Origin: Pseudomonadota bacterium | GTDB lineage: Bacteria > Pseudomonadota > Alphaproteobacteria > Acetobacterales > Acetobacteraceae | Assembly (NCBI GenBank): GCA_021847175.1 | Contig: JAJZUI010000008.1 | Coordinates: 1 to 35,236 of the forward strand | Direction: 5' to 3' | DNA length: 35,236 bases | Shown: in pieces, positions 1 through 7,904 of the stretch | Position numbering within the stretch: position 1 is the first letter of the stretch | Layout of the letters: every line of letters begins with the position of its first letter | Notes under the pieces: generated by a model | The model's input: the letters and a program-made list of their open reading frames with translations, nothing else | Told to the model about the DNA's origin: nothing | Databases searched by the model: none | Program-made: the position numbers and the translations under genes

Positions 1-344
1 TTGGCGCCGGCTGGTCGGCGCTGCGCTTCACCATGCCGGGCCCGCTCGACCTTATGGCACTTTCGGCGATCGGTCTCATCACCATGGCCGGCTACGGCGG
101 CGTCAACCGCGGCCTGCAGCTCGCCCCGGCCTCGCTCGTCGCCCCGTTCCAGTACACGTCCATCGTCTGGGCCACGGTCACCGGCTACCTGGTCTTCGGC
201 GAGGTGCCGGACAGCGGCACAGTCCTGGGTGCCGCGATCATCGTCGCCGCGGGCCTGTTTCTGCTCTTCGCGGAGCGCGGCGCCATGCCGCGGCTTGAAG
301 CGGCGGCTCCGGCGGTGGATAGAGAAGCCGCGAGGCGCCTGTAG
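1..344 (+). CDS. EamA/DMT-family permease, C-terminal fragment (5' end outside window)
   Basis: Frame-3 reading is open from the window edge; hydrophobic helices with ...GLQLAPASLVAPFQYTSIVWATVTGYLVFGEVPDSGTVLGAAIIVAAGLFLLF, typical of the last EamA repeat. Stop TAG at 342-344. Confidence 0.8.
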   Translation, partial: GAGWSALRFTMPGPLDLMALSAIGLITMAGYGGVNRGLQLAPASLVAPFQYTSIVWATVTGYLVFGEVPDSGTVLGAAIIVAAGLFLLFAERGAMPRLEAAAPAVDREAARRL

Positions 345-408
345 CTCAGTTGGTCAGAGCGGGCCGCTCATAACGGCTTGGTCGCAGGTTCGAGCCCTGC
401 CGGGCGCA
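335..408 (+). tRNA. tRNA with CAU anticodon, probably tRNA-Ile2 (lysidine-modified CAU) rather than elongator tRNA-Met
   Basis: Cloverleaf folded by eye: acceptor GCGCCTG/CGGGCGC, D-arm GCTC..GAGC, anticodon stem GGCCG/CGGCT with loop CTCATAA, T-arm GCAGG-TTCGAGC-CCTGC, discriminator A, CCA not encoded. C4-G69 and C5-G68 pairs and the CTTGGTCGC segment resemble tRNA-Ile2. Confidence 0.88.
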
Positions 409-507
409 TCGCATCCACGCGGTCATGAGGGGTGACGACGCCCGCAAACGCTGGCATGACCCGCCGCGCCCATACCCGCGCCCATTCTCCAGCCACCGGA
501 GCTGCCG

Positions 508-2187
508 ATGCCCGCCTACCAGTACGTCTACGTGATGAAGGACCTGACCAAGAGCTACCCCGGCGGGCGGGAGGTCTTCAAGGGCATCACGCTCTCCTTC
601 CTCCCCGGCGTGAAGATCGGCGTGCTCGGCGTCAACGGCGCCGGCAAGTCGACGCTGCTCAAGATCATGGCCGGCATCGAAAAGGAATACGGCGGCGAGG
701 CCTGGGCCGCGGAGGGCGCGCGCGTCGGCTACCTGGCGCAGGAGCCGCACCTCGACCCCAACCTCACCGTTGCCGGGAACGTCGGCCAGGCCTTCGGCCC
801 TCTCAAGGCCGCGATCGCCCGCTTCAACGAGATCTCCAATGCCTTCGCCGAGCCGATGGACGACGAGAAGATGAACGAGCTTCTCGCCGAGCAGGCCGAC
901 TTGCAGGAGAAGATCGAGGCCGAGGATGGCTGGGAGCTCGACCGCCGCATCGAGATCGCGCTCGACGCGTTGCGCTGCCCGCCGCCGGACAGCCCCGTCA
1001 CCAGGCTCTCGGGCGGCGAGCGCCGCCGCGTCGCCCTCTGCCGCCTGCTGCTCGAAAAGCCCGACGTGCTGCTGCTCGACGAGCCCACCAACCATCTCGA
1101 CGCCGAAAGCGTCGCCTGGCTGGAAAAGACCCTGCGCGACTATCCCGGCACCGTGCTGGTCGTGACCCATGACCGCTACTTCCTCGAGAACGTCACCAAC
1201 TGGATCCTCGAGATCGAGCGCGGCCGCGGCTATCCGTTCGAGGGCAACTACTCCTCCTGGCTCGACCAGAAGAGGAAGCGCCTCGCGCAGGAGGAAAAGG
1301 AGGAGAGCGCCCGCCAGCGCGCGCTGGCCGCCGAGCAGGAATGGATCGGCACCTCCCCGCGCGCCCGCCAGACCAAGAGCCGCGCGCGTATCCAGCGCTA
1401 CGAGGAGATGCTGGCGAAGTCGCAGGAACAGGCCGCCGGCGTCGCCGACATCGTCATACCGCCCGGCCCGCGCCTCGGCGGCACCGTGATCGAGGCGGAG
1501 GGCGTGCGAAAGGGTTACGGCAACAACCTTCTGATCGACGACCTCAGCTTCAAGCTCCCGCCCGGCGGCATCGTCGGCGTCATCGGCCCCAACGGCGCCG
1601 GCAAGACGACGTTGTTTCGCATGATCATTGGCCAGGAGAAGCCGGACGCCGGAACGCTGCGCGTCGGCGATACGGTGAAGCTCGGCTACGTCGACCAGAG
1701 CCGCGACAGCCTCGACCCCGACAAGACCGTCTGGCAGGAAATCTCCGGCGGCACCGACGTGATCTATCTTGGCAAGCGCGCGGTGCAGTCGCGCGCCTAT
1801 GTCGGTGCCTTCAACTTCAAGGGTTCGGATCAGCAGAAGAAGGTCGGCATCCTTTCCGGCGGCGAGCGCAACCGCGTCCACCTCGCCAAGATGCTCAAGG
1901 CCGAGCACAACGTCATCCTGCTCGACGAGCCGACCAACGACCTCGACGTCGACACGTTGCGCGCGCTCGAGGATGCGCTGGTCGAGTTCGCCGGCTGCGC
2001 CGTGATCATCAGCCACGACCGCTGGTTCCTCGACCGCCTCGCGACCCACATCCTTGCCTTCGAGGGCGACAGCCGCGTCGAGTGGTTCGAGGGTAATTTC
2101 CAGGCCTACGAAGAGGACAAGCGACGTCGACTCGGCGCCGACGCGACCGAGCCGCACCGCATCAAGTATCGTCCCCTGGTCAGGTAG
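508..2187 (+). CDS. ettA: Energy-dependent translational throttle protein EttA (ABC-F ATPase)
   Basis: Two ABC cassettes (GVNGAGKST, LSGGERRRVALCRLLLEKPDVLLLDEPTNHLDAESVAWLE; GPNGAGKTT, LSGGERNRVHLAKML..LLDEPTNDLDVDTLRALE) and EttA-like C-terminus LGADATEPHRIKYRPL. Confidence 0.96.
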   Translation: MPAYQYVYVMKDLTKSYPGGREVFKGITLSFLPGVKIGVLGVNGAGKSTLLKIMAGIEKEYGGEAWAAEGARVGYLAQEPHLDPNLTVAGNVGQAFGPLKAAIARFNEISNAFAEPMDDEKMNELLAEQADLQEKIEAEDGWELDRRIEIALDALRCPPPDSPVTRLSGGERRRVALCRLLLEKPDVLLLDEPTNHLDAESVAWLEKTLRDYPGTVLVVTHDRYFLENVTNWILEIERGRGYPFEGNYSSWLDQKRKRLAQEEKEESARQRALAAEQEWIGTSPRARQTKSRARIQRYEEMLAKSQEQAAGVADIVIPPGPRLGGTVIEAEGVRKGYGNNLLIDDLSFKLPPGGIVGVIGPNGAGKTTLFRMIIGQEKPDAGTLRVGDTVKLGYVDQSRDSLDPDKTVWQEISGGTDVIYLGKRAVQSRAYVGAFNFKGSDQQKKVGILSGGERNRVHLAKMLKAEHNVILLDEPTNDLDVDTLRALEDALVEFAGCAVIISHDRWFLDRLATHILAFEGDSRVEWFEGNFQAYEEDKRRRLGADATEPHRIKYRPLVR

Positions 2188-2704
2188 TCCGATCAGCCCG
2201 CTCTGGCACGTACGGACGGGCCGGCTCTGGCTGCGGCCGGTCGCCTACGCGGACCTGCCGGCCTTGCGTGCGCTGAAGGCCGACCCCAGGGTCTACGCGG
2301 TGATGCTCGGCGGCGTGCGCAGCGCCTACGAAGCCGCCGAGGAACTCGCCGCCGATATCGCCTTCTGGGGCCGCCACGGTGTCGGCATGTGGGCGGTGCG
2401 CGAGGCGGAAAGCGGGCGCTTCCTCGGCACCGTGGGCCTGCATCTGCGCCCCGACGGGCGAGGGATGGCGATTCGTTTCGCCTTGTTGCCAGAGGTGCAG
2501 GGCCGCGGTTACGCGCTCGAGGCCGCGGGCGCGGCGCTGCGCTTCGCCCACGAACGCGCCGGCCTCGGGCGCGTCGTCGCTGTCGCGCGCGAGGACAACA
2601 TCGCCTCCCGCCAAGTGCTCGGCGCCATCGGCATGCGCGAGACCGGCCGCTTCGAGCGTGCCGGCATCACCATGATCGCCTACGAGAGCATCGCCTCCGG
2701 ATAA
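2188..2704 (+). CDS. GNAT-family N-acetyltransferase (start codon uncertain; ORF track start is TTG at 2054, inside ettA)
   Basis: RTGRLWLRPVAYADLPALRALKADPRVYAVMLGG ... FALLPEVQGRGYALEAAGAALRFAHERAGLGRVVAVAREDNIASRQVLGAIGMRETGRF: RimJ/RimL-like GNAT fold. Homology-like region begins just after the ettA stop. 2188 is a nominal boundary, not an identified start. Confidence 0.8.
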
Positions 2705-2711
2705 GCCGCGC

Positions 2712-3209
2712 TCAGCGCATCATGCCGGGACGATAGGCAAGCCCCGGCAGCATGGTCTCGGCCTGCGTCTTCTGCTCCGGCGTGAGCCCGGCGACCAGCG
2801 TGACCGCCGCCTCGTGCACTGTGCGGGCGGCCTGCTGACGCGCCTGGAACATCTGGTTCATCATCTGCTGGCGCTCTTCCCAGGTCGCGGTGCCCATCGC
2901 TTCGAACATCGTCTGGTGCAGCCCCTGCATCTGCTCGCCGACGCCGGACACCGTGTCGGCATATTCCTTCCACAGCCCTTCCTGCTCCGGGGTGATGGCG
3001 AGCCGGGTTCTGAGCGCGTCGAGATAGCGAGGCATGTTCCACTGCCCGCCCATCATCCCGCGTCCCATCCGGCCGCCGCCCATGGCCCCAGGCGCGCCAC
3101 TGCCCATCGCGCCCCCTCCACCCCCCATCTGCGCAAGCGCGACAGGCGCCGCGAGCGAGACGATCAGGGCCGACCCCAACAAAGAACGGCGAGCAACCGA
3201 ACGTGCCAT
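2712..3209 (-). CDS. Secreted LTXXQ-motif (Spy/CpxP-like) protein, Met/Gly-rich N-terminus
   Basis: Signal peptide (RRSLLGSALIVSLAAPVALAQ), GGGGGAMGSGAPGAMGGGRMGRGMMGGQW, then ITPEQ..LTPEQ repeats. ATG at 3209 has upstream AAGGAGAAGG on the - strand. The alternative ATG at 3227 overlaps that SD. Confidence 0.8.
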   Translation of the reverse strand: MARSVARRSLLGSALIVSLAAPVALAQMGGGGGAMGSGAPGAMGGGRMGRGMMGGQWNMPRYLDALRTRLAITPEQEGLWKEYADTVSGVGEQMQGLHQTMFEAMGTATWEERQQMMNQMFQARQQAARTVHEAAVTLVAGLTPEQKTQAETMLPGLAYRPGMMR

Positions 3210-3429
3210 GACGACCTTCTCCTTCATCGTGACGCCGCAACATCGCGCGCCGCCGCGTTCCGCGCCTTGATCTGCCTCAACAGCACCGGGCCGCGCGTGA
3301 GAAAGCAGCCTTTGTGGCGCTACAACCTTCCTGCGTGACAAGGTCACGCCCGCGGAGGTCGGTCGGGGCGCAAAAGATACGATATCGCTACAATATCGTG
3401 GCGACGCGCCCGGCGTGTCCGCGCTTACC

Positions 3430-4323
3430 TCACGGCGGTGCCGCCGCCAGCTCGCTGAGAGCCGCAACCACCGCTTCCGGCGCCTCGCGGGGCAGGAAAT
3501 GCCCGACGCGTCCGAGCACGCGCTCGCCGCGCAGATCCATGAAGCGCCGCGCATGCGCGCCCGCCGGCGCTGGCGGTGTGACCCCGTCGGACGCCCCTTC
3601 CAGCACGATCGTCGGCACCGTGATGCTCGGCCGTCGCGCAAGCCGCGCCTCGGTCGCCGCATGCGCGGGATCGCCGGCAACGAGACCGTAACGATGACGG
3701 TACGAATGGATCACCACCGCCACATGGTCGGGGTTGCCGAAGCTCGTGGCCGTCACCGCGTAGGTTTCGTCATCAAACCGGTAATCCGGCGACCACAGCC
3801 GCCACAGCAGGCGGTGCAGCGCCACGCGGTTCGCCGCCAGCCCCACCTCGCCGCGCGCGGTGCAGAAATACCACTGGTACCAGTAACGGAGCTCCTGCTC
3901 CGGATCCGCCGGCGCGCCCGCCGCCGCGATGTTCTGGATGTTGTATCCGCCGACCGTGACGAGGCCCTGCACCCGCTCCGGCCACAGCGCGGCGACGACG
4001 CAGCACGCCCGCCCACCCCAGTCATAGCCCGCGAGCAGCGCCTTCGGGATCGAAAGCGCGTCGAGCAGCGCGAGCAGGTCCGCCCCCAGTGCCGCCTGCT
4101 CGCCGGAGCGCAGGGTCGCCGTATGGACAAACCGCGTCGGCCCATAGCCCCGCAGCCACGGCACGATCACCCGGAACCCGGCCCCGGCGAGCACCGGCGC
4201 CACGCCATCCCAGGCATGGATGTCGTCGGGGTAGCCGTGCATCAGGACCACCGGCGCGCCATTCGCGGGCCCGTGCTCGACATATCCGATCTCGAGCTGT
4301 CCCGCCCGAACCCCGCGGATCAC
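3430..4323 (-). CDS. Alpha/beta-hydrolase fold enzyme, epoxide-hydrolase-like (Asp nucleophile)
   Basis: VVLMHGYPDDIHAW oxyanion-hole motif, LLAGYDWGGRA nucleophile elbow with Asp, EGASDGVTPP acid, VGHFLPREAPEAV catalytic His. Confidence 0.88.
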   Translation of the reverse strand: MIRGVRAGQLEIGYVEHGPANGAPVVLMHGYPDDIHAWDGVAPVLAGAGFRVIVPWLRGYGPTRFVHTATLRSGEQAALGADLLALLDALSIPKALLAGYDWGGRACCVVAALWPERVQGLVTVGGYNIQNIAAAGAPADPEQELRYWYQWYFCTARGEVGLAANRVALHRLLWRLWSPDYRFDDETYAVTATSFGNPDHVAVVIHSYRHRYGLVAGDPAHAATEARLARRPSITVPTIVLEGASDGVTPPAPAGAHARRFMDLRGERVLGRVGHFLPREAPEAVVAALSELAAAPP

Positions 4324-4358
4324 GGCCCGGCCCGGATCATGGCGCCGCCGCGGTCACG

Positions 4359-4982
4359 TCACCCGCCCGACTGGTTTTCCGCCTGCTTCTCCATCGCCGC
4401 GATCAGCGCGCCGATGTTGTTGTTGTTCTGCGCGATGAAGCCCGCGTAGTCGCTCTGCTGCGTCAGCCGCATCGAGGTGCCCTCGGCGATCACGTCCTCG
4501 ATCTTCGGCTGCCCGTTCACCTGGTTGATCACCCACTGCACCTTCGTCGGCGCGCTGTTGGGCCGTGTGATGGTGGTGGTGACGATGGTGCCGCCATCCC
4601 CAGGCGCCGACTTGTCCACGGTGAAGCTCACGCCCTTGTACTCTCCGAGATGCCCGGTGATGGAGCGCATCAGCACGCCGTGGAACAGCTTCATGTAGGT
4701 CGCGAGCTGCTGCGGCGTCGCCAGCCGGACGAAGCGGCCGAGGCAGAACCGCGCGATCCCCTCGACGTCCAAGCCCTTGTCCACCAGCGCCTGCAGTTTC
4801 ACCTGCTTCTCCTCCTGTGTTCCCGGCCCGTTGATCACGGCGACGAGCTGGTCGCCCATCGACTTGAGGAAGGCCGTGTCGGAGGCGATGCCGGCCAGGG
4901 CTGGCGTCGGCAGCAGGGCGGGAACGGCGGCAGCCACGGCCAAGCTGGCCGCGAGCACGTTACGGCGGGTGGTGGCGGACAA
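4359..4982 (-). CDS. mlaC: MlaC/Ttg2D-like phospholipid-binding periplasmic protein
   Basis: LSATTRRNVLAASLAVAAAVPALLPTPALA signal peptide; FLKSMGDQLVAVINGPGTQEEKQVKLQALVDKGLDVEGIARFCLGRFVR...KIEDVIAEGTSM matches the MlaC/toluene-tolerance family. TTG start at 4982 with GGGAG upstream. Confidence 0.85.
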   Translation of the reverse strand: MSATTRRNVLAASLAVAAAVPALLPTPALAGIASDTAFLKSMGDQLVAVINGPGTQEEKQVKLQALVDKGLDVEGIARFCLGRFVRLATPQQLATYMKLFHGVLMRSITGHLGEYKGVSFTVDKSAPGDGGTIVTTTITRPNSAPTKVQWVINQVNGQPKIEDVIAEGTSMRLTQQSDYAGFIAQNNNNIGALIAAMEKQAENQSGG

Positions 4983-5013
4983 GGTGGGTCTCCCGGAGCG
5001 GTTTCGGCTGCGG

Positions 5014-5784
5014 TTATTTCGCGGGTTGTGGATACCAGTCTGGCACCGTCCACTTCTCGTCATGCATCGCGGCATTGACCTGCGCCTGGCGGTGCTGGCG
5101 GTAGAGGCTGCGGAACGTGGCATACGGGTCGAGCGCCTGCGCCTTGATCTTGTCGAGATCGGTCAGGAAGCCGGCGCGCGTGTCCACTGCGGTGAGGCCC
5201 GAGCGGGCATACCCGAAATCCTGCAGCGCGTAGCCACGGCCGAACCAGGAGAACGGGTCGAGCAGGTAGTTTCCGCCCATGCCCAGCACGTCGCGCGGCG
5301 AGGACGGGCCGAAAACCGGTAGGTAGAGATAGGGTCCCGCCGGCGCGCCCCAAACCGCCAGCGTGATGCCGAAATCGGCGGAATGCTTGGGATAACCCCA
5401 GGCGCTTGCGACATCGAAAATGCCGACCAGGCCCACCGTGGTGTTGATCAGCCCGCGCATCAGCGTGTCGCCGGCGCGGCGCGGATCGCCCTCCAGCATG
5501 TCGTTGGCCAGCACCACCGGCGTGTCGAGATTGCTCAGCACGTTGTGCACGCCGCGCTGAAAGAACTCCGGCGTGCCGTAATGGTAGGCGAGCGCCAGCG
5601 GTTTCAGCAGCACCGTGTCGAGCGCGTCGTTGACGACATAGAAGACGCGGTTGGTCGGCTCCAGCGGGTCGTTGATCTGCTTGTAGTAGGCGCGTGCCTC
5701 CGGGTTCTTGGGCACCGTCGCGCAGCCGGCGAGCGCCGGCACCAAGAGCACGGCGGTGGCGAGAAGGCGTCGTGAGGCGGGCAT
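5014..5784 (-). CDS. mlaA: MlaA/VacJ-family outer-membrane lipoprotein
   Basis: Lipobox LAGC; DPLEPTNRVFYVVNDALDTVLLKPLALAYHYGTPEFFQRGVHNVLSNLDTPVVLANDMLEGDPRRAGDTLMRGLINTTVGLVGIFDVA; GPSSPRDVLGMGGNYLLDPFSWF. Confidence 0.95.
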   Translation of the reverse strand: MPASRRLLATAVLLVPALAGCATVPKNPEARAYYKQINDPLEPTNRVFYVVNDALDTVLLKPLALAYHYGTPEFFQRGVHNVLSNLDTPVVLANDMLEGDPRRAGDTLMRGLINTTVGLVGIFDVASAWGYPKHSADFGITLAVWGAPAGPYLYLPVFGPSSPRDVLGMGGNYLLDPFSWFGRGYALQDFGYARSGLTAVDTRAGFLTDLDKIKAQALDPYATFRSLYRQHRQAQVNAAMHDEKWTVPDWYPQPAK

Positions 5785-5866
5785 CGTCTGCCTGGGTCCT
5801 GTACAATCGCTGATCTCGTAACATGGCGAGGGTTGCGCGGCTAGGAAAGTCCGTGCTCACGAGGAT

Positions 5867-6874
5867 GTGAGCAGGATGGTTGACCGGGACGCATCTCGTC
5901 GCGATGTAAGCCGCATGGATCAGACGTCATCCCCGGTCTCGCACAAGCCCGCGCCGGCGCGGCCGACGCTGGAACGCTGGCTCACCGGCCCGCGTTTCCC
6001 CGGCCTGCCGAACCGCGGCCCGGAGCACGCGGCGCCGCTGCTCTCATTCGAGTTCTTCCCCCCGCGGACCGAGGCGCTGGAGGCCCAGCTCTGGGCCTGC
6101 ATCCGCCGGCTGGAGACAGTGGCGCCGCGCTTCGTCTCGGTGACCTACGGCGCCGGCGGCAGCACCCAGGCGCGAACCCACGCCACCGTCGCGCGCATTG
6201 TGCGCGAAACCCGGCTGACCCCCGCCGCGCACCTTACCTGCGTCGGCGCCACGCGCGATGAGGTGGACGAGGTCGCGCGCACCTACTGGCAGGTCGGCGT
6301 CCGCCACGTCGTGGCCCTGCGCGGCGACGTACCCGGCGGCGGCAGCTACGTGCCGCATCCGGGTGGCTATGCCTATGCCTCGGACCTGGTTGCCGGCCTG
6401 CGCCGCGTCGCCGATTTCGAGATCTCCGTCGCCGCCTACCCCGACGTCCATCCCGCCGCCGCCAGCGCCACCGCGGATCTCGACAACCTCAAGCGCAAGC
6501 TCGACGCCGGCGCCACGCGCGCCATCACCAATTTCTTCTTCGACACTTCGACCTATCTGCGCTTCCTTGACCGCGCGCTGGCCGCCGGCATCACGGCGTC
6601 GATCGTCCCCGGCATCATGCCGGTCACCAACTTCGTGCAGATGCGCAAATTCGCCGCCACCAACGGCATCGAGGTGCCGGACTGGCTGGGTCACCTGTTC
6701 GACGGGCTGGAGGAGGACGCCGAGACGCGCAAGCTGGTCGCGGCCGTGGTCGCGGCGGAGCAGGTGCGCCTGCTGCAGGCCAACGGTGTCGACGAGTTCC
6801 ATTTTTACACTCTCAACCGCGCCGACCTGACCTACGCCATCGCCCACATCCTGGGTGTGCGTCCTGTCGCGTGA
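5867..6874 (+). CDS. metF: 5,10-methylenetetrahydrofolate reductase
   Basis: LLSFEFFPPRTEALEAQLW, PRFVSVTYGAGGSTQARTHATVARIVRE, AHLTCVGATRDEV, VALRGDVPGGG, FFFDTSTYLRFLDRA, IVPGIMPVTNF, VDEFHFYTLNRADLTYAI. In-frame start candidates: GTG 5867, ATG 5876, ATG 5915. Confidence 0.95.
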   Translation: MSRMVDRDASRRDVSRMDQTSSPVSHKPAPARPTLERWLTGPRFPGLPNRGPEHAAPLLSFEFFPPRTEALEAQLWACIRRLETVAPRFVSVTYGAGGSTQARTHATVARIVRETRLTPAAHLTCVGATRDEVDEVARTYWQVGVRHVVALRGDVPGGGSYVPHPGGYAYASDLVAGLRRVADFEISVAAYPDVHPAAASATADLDNLKRKLDAGATRAITNFFFDTSTYLRFLDRALAAGITASIVPGIMPVTNFVQMRKFAATNGIEVPDWLGHLFDGLEEDAETRKLVAAVVAAEQVRLLQANGVDEFHFYTLNRADLTYAIAHILGVRPVA

Positions 6875-6902
6875 CTTTCGCTGGCCCAGGCCCCCGCGGC
6901 GC

Positions 6903-7865
6903 CTAAGCCTCGCGCAGCAACAGCCGATAGGCCGGCCGCAGCAGGAACGGGCTCAGGAACAGCGGAAACTGGCACAGCGCGAAGAACAGCGCCAACCGCG
7001 GGTCCGCCGTCGCCGGCAGCACCGCGAGATAGAGCGCCATGTTGCGGTTGCCGCTCATCAGCCCCGCGGACGCCGCCTCGCGCAGCCCCGCGGGCAGGAA
7101 CAGCAGCGTGGTCAGAAGATTGAGCCCAAACGCCGCGGCGAACGCCGCCAGCGCTGCCTCCGCCACCCAGAGCGGGTCCGCGAGCAGCCTCGCCGTGAGC
7201 CCGTCCATCACCGCGAACCCGTAGAACACCAGCACCCACACCACGCCGCCATCGACGGCCTGCCCCAGCGGCGCGAGCCGATCCGGCCCCAGCAGCCGGC
7301 GCAGCAGCACCGACAGCACCAGCGGCAGCAGCACCACCATCGCGAGCCTGAGCGCGAACCCGTAGAGCCCTAGATGCAGCCCCACCCCCCCGAGCGACAG
7401 CGCCAAGGGCGGCGCCGAAAGCGGCAGCAGCAGCGTCGTCGTCAGCGTCCCGAGCAGCGTCAGTTCCGGATCGAGCCCGACCAGCCTGGCGAACGCCGCG
7501 CCCGAGGTCGCCCCGCAGCCCGTGGAGAAGACCACCACCCCGGCCTTGATCCCGGCATCGAGCGGCAGCAGCGCGACGAGGCTCGCCGCCACCAGCGGCG
7601 TCGCCAGAAGCTGTACCGCGGTGATCCCCGCGAGCAGCACCGGCTGGCGCAAGCGCCGCAGCGCCGCCGCCGCGTCCACCCGCAGGAGCACCAGCGTCAT
7701 GAGGATGATGACGTTGGGCGTGATGAACCAGTGGAACACGTGCGCCAACGGCGGGATCAGCAGGCCCCCGAAAATGCCCAGGGCCAGCAGCGTCGTGCCG
7801 TGCCGCGCCGCCCAGACAAACGGTCGCAGCACCGGCGGCTGCTGATTCGCGCCTCGGCCGGCCAC
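6903..7865 (-). CDS. Bile acid:sodium symporter (BASS)-superfamily membrane transporter
   Basis: Polytopic; FSTGCGATSGAAFARLVGLDPELTLLGTLTTTLLLPLSAPPLAL and GLMSGNRNMALYLAVLP are BASS-like. GTG start at 7865. Confidence 0.72.
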   Translation of the reverse strand: MAGRGANQQPPVLRPFVWAARHGTTLLALGIFGGLLIPPLAHVFHWFITPNVIILMTLVLLRVDAAAALRRLRQPVLLAGITAVQLLATPLVAASLVALLPLDAGIKAGVVVFSTGCGATSGAAFARLVGLDPELTLLGTLTTTLLLPLSAPPLALSLGGVGLHLGLYGFALRLAMVVLLPLVLSVLLRRLLGPDRLAPLGQAVDGGVVWVLVFYGFAVMDGLTARLLADPLWVAEAALAAFAAAFGLNLLTTLLFLPAGLREAASAGLMSGNRNMALYLAVLPATADPRLALFFALCQFPLFLSPFLLRPAYRLLLREA

Positions 7866-7904
7866 TGACTATCTTTCCCGCATGCGAATCATCACCGACG
7901 GACC

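Noticed and set aside
1-435. 144-aa frame-1 ORF at the window start
   Set aside because: Runs through the tRNA and is Ser/Arg-rich; the frame-3 EamA reading explains the region.
346-2157. 603-aa - strand ORF antisense to ettA
   Set aside because: Repetitive V/E/A/L/G-rich product of antisense codon bias over a strong ABC-F gene.
3210-3227. Upstream ATG (MKEKVV) for the Spy-like protein
   Set aside because: The bases encoding KEKV form a near-ideal Shine-Dalgarno (AAGGAGAAGG) for the ATG at 3209, so this is more likely leader than coding.
5841-5860. CTAGGAAAGTCCGTGCTC resembles the conserved GAGGAAAGTCCGGGCTC segment of RNase P RNA
   Set aside because: Only this short word matches; the metF coding frame follows immediately and no other rnpB conserved regions are present.
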